From NCBI GenBank assembly GCA_041660405.1, contig JBAZWL010000004.1:124001-188000 (forward strand): a DNA stretch of 64,000 bases, given 5' to 3'. The notes under the pieces are model-generated. The model made no database searches and was not told the origin of the DNA. It worked only from the letters and a program-made list of their open reading frames with translations. This document shows, piece by piece, positions 26,883 through 35,463 of the stretch. The position numbers and the translations under genes are program-made. The DNA comes from Taibaiella sp041660405. Lineage in GTDB: Bacteria > Bacteroidota > Bacteroidia > Chitinophagales > Chitinophagaceae. Position 1 is the stretch's first letter; the number at the start of each line of letters is the position of its first letter.

Positions 26883-26976
26883 GAGATTAAATTGAATTTT
26901 TTATTTAAGAATAAGCATTATTAGGTTGAACCTGTTTAGACGGTAAAGTAAATCACCGCGTTGGAATCGGGTTGCT

Positions 26977-27939
26977 CTATTTGAAACTTAACAGTTCAAT
27001 ATCAAAAATAAGAATAGCATTGGCAGGGATCTTACCACCAGCTCCGTTGCTGCCATAAGCTAATGAGGACGGAATATAAAAAGTAGCTTTCATTCCTTTC
27101 TTCATAATAGCAACTGCTTCGTCCCATCCTTTAATTACATTATGCTTGCCCAGGTCAAAACTGAATGGCTCTACATGGTTGAAAGAAGGATCAACGTTAG
27201 AGTCAAATTTTTCACCCTTCAAGTCTTGTCCGGTGTAGTTAACCGATACTTTTTGTCCTGCCTTGGGGCTAAGGCCTGCTCCTGGTTTTTGTACTACATA
27301 GTATATACCGGAAGGCATTTTCTTTACATTTTTGATTTTTTTAGACTTGAAATAATCCTGCAGGATCTTATCATCTATAGCAAGCTGGGCACCTTCTTTT
27401 TTTACATTTTCAGCTTCGGCCTGCTCTTTGGTTTTTACGCTTACCATTTTAATTTCCCATACAGCATAATCTCCAGGTTTTGCCCAGGCCGGTTTAGGCT
27501 GATTGGCCCTGGTTGCCAGTGTATCCATCAGCATGCGGAACACCATACTATCCCCAGCTTTCATTTTCATCAGGCCTCCCATCAGGTCTCCTTTCATGCC
27601 TGGGGCCTGGCATTGCTGTGTTACCGGCTTTTGGTTGTTCATTTCGTAGGTATTGATCATCACGGTGTCCCCTATTTTGAACTTCACATGCATCTCGGCA
27701 AGATCGCCTGGTTTAGGCGTTTGTGTACCGGTACCTTTAGTGATCAGCTTATAATCCAGGCCATCGGGGCTTTGGGTAAAGCCATCATCATCGCCACTTT
27801 GGGTTACAGTAGTTGCTGAAGCTTCTGCATGATTTGTAGTACTGTTTGTTTGATTGCCCTTATTGCTTTGTGCAGAAGAGTTACAAGCAGTTGTAGCCAA
27901 TAGTGCACATCCTGCAAAGATTAATGATACGTATTTCAT
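26977..27939 (-). CDS. FKBP-type peptidyl-prolyl isomerase, lipoprotein, paralogue B
   Basis: 320 residues. Signal peptide with likely lipobox cysteine in 'ATTACNSS' (about residue 19), a Ser/Thr/Asn linker, then the same layout as paralogue A: a degenerate first FKBP-like domain ('KGTGTQTPKPGDLAEMHV') and a conserved second one ('VSVNYTGQDLKGEKFDSN', 'VIKGWDEAVAIM', 'YIPSSLAYGSNG', 'FDIELLSF'). The pair arose by tandem duplication, and differs in membrane anchoring: B appears lipidated while A appears soluble. Confidence 0.88.
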   Translation of the reverse strand: MKYVSLIFAGCALLATTACNSSAQSNKGNQTNSTTNHAEASATTVTQSGDDDGFTQSPDGLDYKLITKGTGTQTPKPGDLAEMHVKFKIGDTVMINTYEMNNQKPVTQQCQAPGMKGDLMGGLMKMKAGDSMVFRMLMDTLATRANQPKPAWAKPGDYAVWEIKMVSVKTKEQAEAENVKKEGAQLAIDDKILQDYFKSKKIKNVKKMPSGIYYVVQKPGAGLSPKAGQKVSVNYTGQDLKGEKFDSNVDPSFNHVEPFSFDLGKHNVIKGWDEAVAIMKKGMKATFYIPSSLAYGSNGAGGKIPANAILIFDIELLSFK

Positions 27940-27996
27940 CCTGGTAATTAAAGTGTTTGTTTTTAATTATCACCGGCCTGTTACCGGAGATGTCGT

Positions 27997-28992
27997 TTAT
28001 TGATTTATGTTTAAAAGCTCTTTTAATCTTGTCAATGTTTCGGCAAGGGAAACTTTAGAACGGCCGCCAGCCGCATTAAAATGTCCTCCACCATTGAAGT
28101 AAGTACCGGCAAAGGTGCTTACATCTATATCTCCTTTACTGCGGAAGGACATCCTTACTTCATCTTTTTTCTCCGTAAGCAATACAGACATGTTTACGTC
28201 TTCGATACTCAATGGATAGTTAACCATACCTTCTGTATCGCCGGTGGCAATTTTGAATTTTTGCTGATCTTCCTGCGAAAGCGCAATAATACCTATTTTT
28301 TGCTTAGGATAGATCTCCATTTTCTGATACAAAACATAACCCAGGAAACGCATGCGCTCTGCACTCCAGCTATCATAAATATGCTGGTGAATTACGGCAT
28401 GTTCCAGTCCACGACGTTTAAGGTCGGCCAGCATCTCATGTACGGCTGCTGTAGTAATAGGAAAACGGAACGAGCCGGTATCGGTCATTACGCCGGTATA
28501 CAGGCATTGCGATACTTCGTTGCTGATATATTTTTCACCACCGGAAAGTTTAATAAAGTCATAAACCATTTCACAGGTCGAACTTTTTGAAGGCTCACTC
28601 ATGCCATATGCAAAAGCTTCGGTTTCAGGCAAAAGATGATGATCGATCAATACTAATGGTTGTGTGGCATTACGAAGTAGCTCCTCCATAGTCTTAATGC
28701 GGTCCAATCTGCTGAAGTCTAGGCAAAAGATAAGGTCGGCTTCCTGCAATATTTTGGCACATTGTTTGGGTTCCGATTCGTAATTAAGCACGGTATCTAT
28801 ACCCGGCAACCACATCAGGAAATCAGGAACTTCCGAAGGGGAAACTACAGTAGGCTGATGGCCTTGTTGTAAAAAATAATGGTATAAACCTAAAGTTGAG
28901 CCAAGGGCATCACCGTCAGGTTTATGGTGCATGGTAATGAAAATTTTTTTGGGTTCCTGTAGTACTGGTAATATTTCAATTATGTCTTTCAT
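27997..28992 (-). CDS. DHH/DHHA1 family phosphoesterase (NrnA-like)
   Basis: 331 residues from the ATG at 28992. DHH domain motifs: 'HHKPDGDALGS' (22-32), 'CLDFSRLDR' (about 90-98) and 'IDHH' (116-119), followed by 'MTDTGSFRF'; the C-terminal DHHA1 domain has 'GGGHFNAAG'. NrnA-type enzymes degrade very short oligoribonucleotides and in many species also dephosphorylate pAp; some relatives cleave cyclic dinucleotides. Which activity applies cannot be told from sequence. The TAnnTTTG element at 29045-29052 supports the start. Confidence 0.85.
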   Translation of the reverse strand: MKDIIEILPVLQEPKKIFITMHHKPDGDALGSTLGLYHYFLQQGHQPTVVSPSEVPDFLMWLPGIDTVLNYESEPKQCAKILQEADLIFCLDFSRLDRIKTMEELLRNATQPLVLIDHHLLPETEAFAYGMSEPSKSSTCEMVYDFIKLSGGEKYISNEVSQCLYTGVMTDTGSFRFPITTAAVHEMLADLKRRGLEHAVIHQHIYDSWSAERMRFLGYVLYQKMEIYPKQKIGIIALSQEDQQKFKIATGDTEGMVNYPLSIEDVNMSVLLTEKKDEVRMSFRSKGDIDVSTFAGTYFNGGGHFNAAGGRSKVSLAETLTRLKELLNINQ

Positions 28993-29044
28993 ATAGTCGT
29001 TCCCTGCTTGCAAATGCCCGCAAAAGGCTTTACGGGCAGGGAAG

Positions 29045-29052
29045 CAAATGTA
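29045..29052 (-). promoter_or_regulatory. TAnnTTTG promoter for the DHH phosphoesterase
   Basis: Minus strand TACATTTG, 52 nt before the start at 28992. A second match (TATGTTTG) is at 29127-29134. Confidence 0.5.
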
Positions 29053-29183
29053 AGGCTTTTCCCTATTATGTTTTATCTCTACAGCATGCAATTTTTTAAT
29101 GTTTAGACTGTATTAAATAATCGTGGCAAACATATGCCCGGAGTGATTATTTATTATATTGTGGCTGAAACCAAAAACTTGAT

Positions 29184-32100
29184 ATGAAAAGAAAATTTAC
29201 AATGTATAGCTGTCTGCTATTAACCATGGGATTAGTTTTGGGCACACTGAACCTGTGGGGCCAAAAAAATACTTTCTGGCAAAGCACTGCTGATGAACAA
29301 GGAGGCCCCGTGGCCAAAGCAATTGCAAACTCACGGACATTGTCAGTTAATATCAATTCCCTGCGCACTTATTTGAACACAGCCGATATGACACAAGCCG
29401 GGAAATCAATAAATGCCCTTACAAAAACTACAGATTGGGCTTTCCCCTTGCCTGACGGAAGCACCATGGCTGTAAAAGTAGTACGTAATAAGACTCTTTC
29501 GGATGAATTGGCAATTCAGAACCCGCTCATCAAAACCTATACCGGTTATAACGCTGAAGGAATACCTTGTATGCGCCTTACCGTATCTCCGATGGGCGTA
29601 GCCGGGTTTGTCAATACAGAAAAAGGCCAGGTATATCTTGCACCTGTAAAAGGAAATCCTGCACTTGCAGTAAGTTTTTATACTAATGATTTGAAAGCTA
29701 TTTCAGGCTCTATTCAATGTGGTACGGAAGGATTGGAAGATATCTCTCCGGAAAATACAGGAGCAAAGCCGCTCGGATTTGTAGATAATCAAATGAGGGA
29801 CTATACCATAAGCATTGCAGCAACCGGTGAGTATACAGCATGGGCGGGTAGCCAGGTCAATGCATTGGCAGCTATCACCACCAGTATCAACAACGTAAAT
29901 GCAGTGTATGAAAGGGATCTGGCTGTGCATTTTATACTTAACTCTCCTAACTCTATCTTATTTCCGGATGCCAGCATAGACCCTTATAGTGGTACAAGTA
30001 GTCTTAGTTCCACCCAATTGAATCAAAACCAGACTGCGGTAGATTTAGCAATAGGTAATGCAAATTATGATTTAAGTGTGGTGTATAATGCCGGATGGAG
30101 TGGGGGATTGGCGCAGCTTTCTTCTACCTGCAACAGTACAGGTAAAGCAAGGTCAGCAGCTGGTCTTGATCCTGTTAATTTCCCCACAGGACCCTCCGGA
30201 CCTGTTTTTGACATGACTGTTGCCCATGAGATAGGCCATCAGTTTTCTGCCACACATAGCTTTAGTGCCAACACAGGTGGGTGCAACGGTAATGTTAGCG
30301 GAACTACGGCCTGGGAGCCTGGCGGTGGTTCTACCATTATGGCCTATGCCGGAACCTGTACCGGCCTTGCTTATCAAAGTAACAGCGATTCTTATTTTCA
30401 TGGTGGTAACCTCGGGCAGATGTCTGCCTTTTTGCTTACCGGTACCGGTAGTAGCTGCGCAACATTATTGCCTCTGGCCAATGCGCTGCCTCTGCTCAAT
30501 AAAATTGCTTATACTTATACTATTCCACGCAATACTCCTTTCAAATTAAGCGCACCAGCCGCTGATGTGAACGGCGATGCACTTACTTATTGCTGGGAAC
30601 AGCTTAATCCATTTGGCGGTACCGGTACCAATGCCTTGCCTTCAGCCACGGCTACCAGTGGGCCATTGTTCCGCAGCTATCCTCCTACTACAGAGCAAGC
30701 CCGTTATTTTCCTAACCTGGTCGAATACGTAGCGGGTACAGCAACTCCTTATGAGGTGCTTCCCAATACTACACGGACAATGAATTTTTTATTGACAGTA
30801 AGAGATAACCACACCAGTGCAGGTGCCACTGATACACAAAATATCACAATCAATGTTTCTACTTGTGGTTCTTTTGCCATTACCTCACATGCTACAGCTT
30901 CAGCAGCAACAGGCGGTAGCAGTACCACGCTTACCTGGAACACGGCAGCAGCTTGTGTAACCTGCAATAATATTGATATTCTTTTTTCAAAAGATGGAGG
31001 AAGAACATTTCCTTATACCATTCTTTCAGGCACACCTAATGATGGCAGCGAAAGCATAAATATTCCGAATGTGAATACCTGCGATGGCCGCTTCATGATT
31101 GCCTGCTCCGATAATATCTTTTATAATATTAATAGCGGTGCTATTACAATAAATACATCTTGCCAAGCAGATGGAACTACTATCACGCCTGTTACGAGTG
31201 TGTCTGCTCTTCCCGGTTCAGCCTCACTTAATCTTACTATGAATCCTGTTTACGGATCAGCAATAACCACACCTATAGCAGGTTCCATTACAGCGGCAAA
31301 TGCTTCTTCCTCTGTAGCAGTATTACATAACGGCTCACCCTGTGTAAATTTTAATGGCAATATTGTTAGATATACTACTTACACTATTACTCCTTCAGTT
31401 ACCGGTTCTTACACCTTTAATGTTGCAGGTAGTACATTTGGTCTGGTATATAATCTTTATAATAATGAATATCTGCCAGCTGCGCCATGTCAGAATATGA
31501 TTACCTCTTCAGGGAATTATAATGACACATCAGTTGCGCTCAATAATTCTATTACAGCAACGCTTTGCGCCCAGAAGACGTATGTATTACTGGTATCCAC
31601 ATTCAGTGCTTCAACACCTGCTATACTTCCGGCACCGTATTCTATTGCTGTTAATGGCCCGGCCGGGTTTGCATTATACAACGGTGTACCACCACCAGCC
31701 GGTTACAACTATATGTACCTGGTAAACAATAGTGTTGGAAATATTGTACAGATAGTCAGCAGTCCTGATCTTTCCAATTCGACAACTTACCCGACAGGTA
31801 ATTATACAATTTATGGCGTCTCAACCAATGCTGCGGCAACAACGCTCAATACAACATATGGTGGCGGATCGTTTAGTGCTTTTAATACAGCCAGCAATAA
31901 TGGTACCATTTGTGCCAATATAAGTTCTAATTCAAGATTAGTAGTGGTCACTACACCACTGCCTTTGGACCTGACCAGTTTCTCTGCTAAGCTATTGTCT
32001 CCGACAGCTGCAGGGATTAAGTGGGAAGTAGCCAGGGAAAATAATATAGCTAAATATGAACTGGAACGGAGCTATAATGCAATGGTCTTTGAGTCAATAA

Positions 32101-32522
32101 CAACAGCACTTCCAGGTGTTAATGATAATACAGCTGCACCCTATAATTATACCGACGATAAATTTAACCGGTCAGAAAATCAATTGTTCTATCGCTTACG
32201 GATAACGGATAAGGAAGGAGTGATAAAGTATTCCAATGTTGAAAAGCTACTGTTGGACAAGAGCAGAGATTTCTCTTTACTAATAAGTCCGAATCCTGTT
32301 CAATATAAAGAAGTTCACTTTAACCTTGCCATACCTCAAAGCGGAACTTATAGCATGAGCATAATAGACGAAACCGGCAGAATATTGTATACTAAAACGC
32401 AAAATTTTGCTACAGGTATCAATCATTCTTCAATACCTGCTGAAAGCTTAAGCAAGGGCATTTATTATCTTAAAGTACAAGGTAGTAATGGCGTGCTGAA
32501 TGCAAGATTTGTAAAACTTTAA
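29184..32522 (+). CDS. reprolysin-like zinc metallopeptidase with T9SS sorting domain
   Basis: 1112 residues. Signal peptide (about 1-27), prodomain, then a metzincin catalytic domain: zinc motif HEIGHQFSATH (His348, Glu349, His352, His358) and the Met-turn 'STIMAYAGTC' at Met386. Beyond it lie beta-sandwich and Ig-like modules, and the C-terminus (about 1030-1112) is a type A T9SS sorting domain ('SPNPV...', 'GRILYTKTQ', 'SLSKGIYYLKV'). The protein should cross the outer membrane through the type IX system and be cleaved and anchored or released. It likely digests external protein; the substrate is unknown. Stands alone, with a terminator at 32542-32576. Confidence 0.9.
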   Translation: MKRKFTMYSCLLLTMGLVLGTLNLWGQKNTFWQSTADEQGGPVAKAIANSRTLSVNINSLRTYLNTADMTQAGKSINALTKTTDWAFPLPDGSTMAVKVVRNKTLSDELAIQNPLIKTYTGYNAEGIPCMRLTVSPMGVAGFVNTEKGQVYLAPVKGNPALAVSFYTNDLKAISGSIQCGTEGLEDISPENTGAKPLGFVDNQMRDYTISIAATGEYTAWAGSQVNALAAITTSINNVNAVYERDLAVHFILNSPNSILFPDASIDPYSGTSSLSSTQLNQNQTAVDLAIGNANYDLSVVYNAGWSGGLAQLSSTCNSTGKARSAAGLDPVNFPTGPSGPVFDMTVAHEIGHQFSATHSFSANTGGCNGNVSGTTAWEPGGGSTIMAYAGTCTGLAYQSNSDSYFHGGNLGQMSAFLLTGTGSSCATLLPLANALPLLNKIAYTYTIPRNTPFKLSAPAADVNGDALTYCWEQLNPFGGTGTNALPSATATSGPLFRSYPPTTEQARYFPNLVEYVAGTATPYEVLPNTTRTMNFLLTVRDNHTSAGATDTQNITINVSTCGSFAITSHATASAATGGSSTTLTWNTAAACVTCNNIDILFSKDGGRTFPYTILSGTPNDGSESINIPNVNTCDGRFMIACSDNIFYNINSGAITINTSCQADGTTITPVTSVSALPGSASLNLTMNPVYGSAITTPIAGSITAANASSSVAVLHNGSPCVNFNGNIVRYTTYTITPSVTGSYTFNVAGSTFGLVYNLYNNEYLPAAPCQNMITSSGNYNDTSVALNNSITATLCAQKTYVLLVSTFSASTPAILPAPYSIAVNGPAGFALYNGVPPPAGYNYMYLVNNSVGNIVQIVSSPDLSNSTTYPTGNYTIYGVSTNAAATTLNTTYGGGSFSAFNTASNNGTICANISSNSRLVVVTTPLPLDLTSFSAKLLSPTAAGIKWEVARENNIAKYELERSYNAMVFESITTALPGVNDNTAAPYNYTDDKFNRSENQLFYRLRITDKEGVIKYSNVEKLLLDKSRDFSLLISPNPVQYKEVHFNLAIPQSGTYSMSIIDETGRILYTKTQNFATGINHSSIPAESLSKGIYYLKVQGSNGVLNARFVKL

Positions 32523-32541
32523 GTAACCTAATAAGAAACGA

Positions 32542-32576
32542 AAAGCCTGCAACATCTACGTTGCAGGCTTTCTGTT
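32542..32576. terminator. terminator between metallopeptidase and YkgJ-type gene
   Basis: 12-bp stem AAAGCCTGCAAC / GTTGCAGGCTTT with 6-nt loop; shared by two convergent genes. Confidence 0.75.
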
Positions 32577-32597
32577 TAAAGCAAATATTGGCTTGAA

Positions 32598-33104
32598 TTA
32601 TTTTGTCTCCAGCAAGCGCTCCATTACATGAAATACAGCTGGGCAGGATACAGAGTTCTTAATAGTCAGATTAGGTTGTTTGATCAATACATCTTCATCT
32701 GTATAAGGGTAGCGAGCACAATCCCTTGGGCGGTCTTCATAAATACCGCAATAATTATCTGCTCCCAGGAAAGGGCATGGCTTAGTCGTAACTACATAGT
32801 CGCCTTCCTGATCCATCAACAAGTATTTACTGATGAAATCCATTTCCTTCATTCTTAAACGTTTGGCTATGCGTTTAATATCCGGCATCTTAAATCGGGG
32901 AGAATAATTTTTGCAGCAATTGGCACATTCCAGGCAATCTATATTGCTGAAAGCTTCGTCGTGCAGGTCAGGCAGCTTATTCAGCGTCTTGGTTTTGTTG
33001 GCACGTTTCAGAAAGTCACGGTATTGTTTTTCGTGTTCCTTTGCTGTCTTTTCAAATTGATCAATATTTATATTTCCCATGGCTGCTCTATTTTCAATCT
33101 TCAC
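32598..33104 (-). CDS. YkgJ-family cysteine cluster protein
   Basis: 168 residues (an internal ATG at 33080 would give 160). The central part has the UPF0153/YkgJ cysteine pattern: 'CLECANCCK' (about 57-64), 'PCPFLG', 'YCGIYEDRPRDCARYP' and a last cysteine in 'SVSCPAVF'. The family is predicted to chelate zinc or iron, or an Fe-S cluster, and its role is unsettled. The N-terminal 50 residues are charged and helical. TAnnTTTG element at 33139-33146. Confidence 0.8.
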   Translation of the reverse strand: MKIENRAAMGNINIDQFEKTAKEHEKQYRDFLKRANKTKTLNKLPDLHDEAFSNIDCLECANCCKNYSPRFKMPDIKRIAKRLRMKEMDFISKYLLMDQEGDYVVTTKPCPFLGADNYCGIYEDRPRDCARYPYTDEDVLIKQPNLTIKNSVSCPAVFHVMERLLETK

Positions 33105-33138
33105 TTTATATTTTTCACCGCAAAGGGCGCGGGTTGCG

Positions 33139-33146
33139 CAAAGGTA
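33139..33146 (-). promoter_or_regulatory. TAnnTTTG promoter for the YkgJ-type gene
   Basis: Minus strand TACCTTTG, 34 nt before the start at 33104. Confidence 0.5.
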
Positions 33147-33197
33147 TGGTAAACTTATTCTTAGTGCTTTTCTTAGCGTTCTTTGCGGTTAATAACA

Positions 33198-33686
33198 CTA
33201 TTTGATCTCTTCAAAATACCCTGTCTTCTTATTCTTTCTTACATTGTCCCAGGTGTAATACCGGCCATTCATAGCTACATAAACACCGTGAGGTAATGTT
33301 TGTAAAAAAGCCAATGCAGCACCCAGGTTAAAGAATCCATCCGAGCTACCAAACTTATAAGGAATCATAGCGCCGGTAATGACGATAGTCTTATCCAGTT
33401 TAGCTTTAGCCAGATATTCAGCGGTGATCTGCATCGTGTCCGTACCATGAGTTATTAAAATACGATCTTCCGTAGCTGATTTGCAGGAATGCAATATCAG
33501 TTCACGATCATTATCCGTCATTTCCAGGCTATCCACCATCATCAACGTACGGATTTCAGTATCTACCGTGCAGCGACCCAGTTTCAGCATTTCTGGCACA
33601 TGTGTTTCTTCGAAATCAAGTTTGCCATTGATCATGTCGTACTCTTTGTCGAAAGTGCCGCCTGTAATGAGAATGCGAATAGCCAT
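33198..33686 (-). CDS. single-domain asparaginase-like protein
   Basis: 162 residues, matching only the N-terminal domain of type I/II L-asparaginases: 'LITGGTFD' (nucleophile Thr at about residue 11) and 'ILITHGTDTM' (second catalytic Thr-Asp, about 79-84), then 'VITGAMIPY'. Full enzymes have about 330 residues with a second domain that completes the active site of a neighbouring subunit; nothing like that domain follows. Stand-alone versions occur in Bacteroidota, so this is probably not a recent truncation, but asparaginase activity is uncertain. Confidence 0.8.
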   Translation of the reverse strand: MAIRILITGGTFDKEYDMINGKLDFEETHVPEMLKLGRCTVDTEIRTLMMVDSLEMTDNDRELILHSCKSATEDRILITHGTDTMQITAEYLAKAKLDKTIVITGAMIPYKFGSSDGFFNLGAALAFLQTLPHGVYVAMNGRYYTWDNVRKNKKTGYFEEIK

Positions 33687-33743
33687 TTGATTAATGTATG
33701 ATGTGATGATCTCTTATGTTATGATGTATGGTTTTCAATAAAT

Positions 33744-33830
33744 CCTGTTGTCATCCTGAGGTACGAAGGATCTCTACATTGCTATTAAGAGATGTTTCGA
33801 TTGCTGCGCAGATATCAACATGACAATGGG
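33744..33830 (-). repeat. dispersed element with TTGTCAT ends, copy 2
   Basis: Inverse-oriented, diverged copy of the element at 22914-22994: ends TTGTCAT (33748-33754) and ATGACAA (33820-33826), with conserved inner block TGCGCAGCAATCGA on the minus strand. Confidence 0.7.
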
Positions 33831-33842
33831 GATGCTATTAGA

Positions 33843-33880
33843 CATAAAAAGTTGCCAACTTTGAAAAGCTGGCAACTTTT
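33843..33880 (-). terminator. terminator of purC
   Basis: 15-bp stem AAAAGTTGCCAACTT with one mismatch, loop TGAA, T run on the minus strand. Confidence 0.8.
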
Positions 33881-33887
33881 CAAAAGG

Positions 33888-34808
33888 TTAGTACTTGCTG
33901 ACAATTTCCGAAATCTTCTCTTGCAATTCTGCTTCGGTAATAGCTCTTTTTTCAAATTTCTTTCCGGAAATGTATTCGTATAATTCTATGTAGCGATCTG
34001 TTACGCTGTTTACAAACTCATCGGTCATTTCAGGAATCTGTTGTCCTTCTTTACCCTGGAAACCGCCGGCCATCAACCATTCACGCACAAACTCTTTAGA
34101 CAATTGACGTTGGTCTTCACCTTTAGCCTGGCGCTCTTCAAAACCTTCGCTATAGAAATAACGGGAAGAATCGGGTGTGTGAATTTCATCGATCAGGTAA
34201 ATCGTATCGCCTATTTTACCAAACTCATATTTAGTATCAACCAGTATCAGGCCACGTTCATTTGCCATTTCACGACCGCGTTGGAATAAGGCACGGGTGT
34301 AGTTTTCCAATTGCACATATTCTTTTTCAGAAACCAGACCTTGCGCTATTATTTCCTCACGGCTTATATCCTCATCGTGCCCTTCGTGTGCCTTGGTAGT
34401 AGGCGTAATGATAGGTTCAGGGAAATAATCATTTTCCTTCATGCCTTCTGGTAGCGTAACGCCGCAAAGCGTACGTAATCCTGATTTATAAGTACGCCAT
34501 GCATGCCCGGTAAGATTGCCACGAATTACCATTTCAACAGGATATGTTTCACATTTCAAACCAATAGTTGCGTTTGGTAAAGAAGTACCATCCAACACCC
34601 AATTAGGAACAATATCTTTGGTAGCGTCCAGAAAATAGGCAGCCAACTGGTTCAAAACCTGTCCTTTGTAAGGAATAGGGCGGGGTAATACCACATCGAA
34701 TGCAGAGATACGATCGCTTACTACCATAGCCAGTATTTTTTCACCAATAGAATATACGTCGCGTACTTTTCCTTTGTAAAATGCAGTTTGATTAGGCAAC
34801 TGTAACAT
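33888..34808 (-). CDS. purC: phosphoribosylaminoimidazole-succinocarboxamide synthase
   Basis: 306 residues. PurC condenses CAIR with aspartate using ATP in purine synthesis. Recognisable blocks: 'YKGKVRDVYSIGEK' near the N-terminus, 'VSDRISAFDVVLPRPIPYKG', 'PVEMVIRGNLTGHAW' type block, 'LVDTKYEFG' and 'EIHTPDSSRY'. This is the longer, yeast-like SAICAR synthase form common in Bacteroidota. Start chosen at the ATG at 34808, after the TAnnTTTG element at 34841-34848. The phased repeat array lies directly upstream of this promoter. Confidence 0.94.
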   Translation of the reverse strand: MLQLPNQTAFYKGKVRDVYSIGEKILAMVVSDRISAFDVVLPRPIPYKGQVLNQLAAYFLDATKDIVPNWVLDGTSLPNATIGLKCETYPVEMVIRGNLTGHAWRTYKSGLRTLCGVTLPEGMKENDYFPEPIITPTTKAHEGHDEDISREEIIAQGLVSEKEYVQLENYTRALFQRGREMANERGLILVDTKYEFGKIGDTIYLIDEIHTPDSSRYFYSEGFEERQAKGEDQRQLSKEFVREWLMAGGFQGKEGQQIPEMTDEFVNSVTDRYIELYEYISGKKFEKRAITEAELQEKISEIVSKY

Positions 34809-34840
34809 AGTATAAATGGATATTTTTTGATTTGAGCAGG

Positions 34841-34848
34841 CAAAAGTA
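34841..34848 (-). promoter_or_regulatory. TAnnTTTG promoter for purC
   Basis: Minus strand TACTTTTG, 32 nt before the start at 34808. Confidence 0.6.
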
Positions 34849-34885
34849 AACAATAATAGGGGGAAGGCAAAAGTCAGGTTTGAAA

Positions 34886-35452
34886 TTTCTCATTCCCAAT
34901 TTCCAATTTTGAGTTTCAAGCCCACCAGAAACCAAAAATGCCCTTCCAGGCTATAAAAATGCTGTTTTTGCTCCAAAAAGTACACATACACTCGACAATT
35001 CGGCAGAGCCACTTCACAATTCGGCCCCGCCACTTGACAATGTGGCATAGTCAGAACGTAATTCGGCCCCGCCATTTTGCAATTCGGTGCTGCCAGTACG
35101 CAATTCGCCCCCGCCACCTCATAATTCGCTCCCGCCACTTTACAATTCGCTCCCGCCAGTTTGCAATTCGCCATAGCAAGAAGGCAATTCGGCCCCGTCA
35201 GTATGCAATCAGGTGCCGCCAGTGTCCAATATTTTCGCTTCAGAAGGCAATATAATCCCGTCAACCGACTATAATTTCCCGCCAGTTCACATTCAGAAAC
35301 CATCAGTTCACAACAATTTTCCTTCAGCACACAATAATTTTTCGCTAGCCATCAATCAGAAACAATCAGCCTGCAACAATTTTCCACCAACCCACAATCA
35401 TACCCAAACAAAAGGGCACAAACAATGCGCCCCTATAATTTTCCAATTCCCA
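34886..35452. repeat. phased heptamer array with 21-bp higher-order repeat
   Basis: From 34921 the sequence can be cut into 76 successive 7-mers without a single indel. They cycle in threes, giving 21-bp units: a heptamer ending CCA or TCA (consensus CCCGCCA), a heptamer ending CA, and ATTCGGC (5' half) or ATAATTT/ACAATTT (3' half). At least twenty 21-bp units are recognisable between 34986 and 35405. The left flank 34886-34920 is also heptameric, one base out of phase. The array fills the gap between the DUF445 gene and the purC promoter. A minus-strand frame is open over 34890-35330 and would encode Cys/Asn heptapeptides, but one stop interrupts it further up. Confidence 0.85.
35408..35432 (-). 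terminator. terminator of the DUF445 gene
   Basis: On the minus strand a 7-bp stem (GGGCGCA / TGTGCCC, one G-T pair) is followed by TTTTGTTTG. It lies inside the tail of the heptamer array. Confidence 0.5.
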
Positions 35453-35463
35453 ATTTTAAACCT

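Noticed and set aside
34986..35405. CRISPR array
   Set aside because: Units are adjacent 21-mers without unique spacers of constant length, and no cas genes are in the window.
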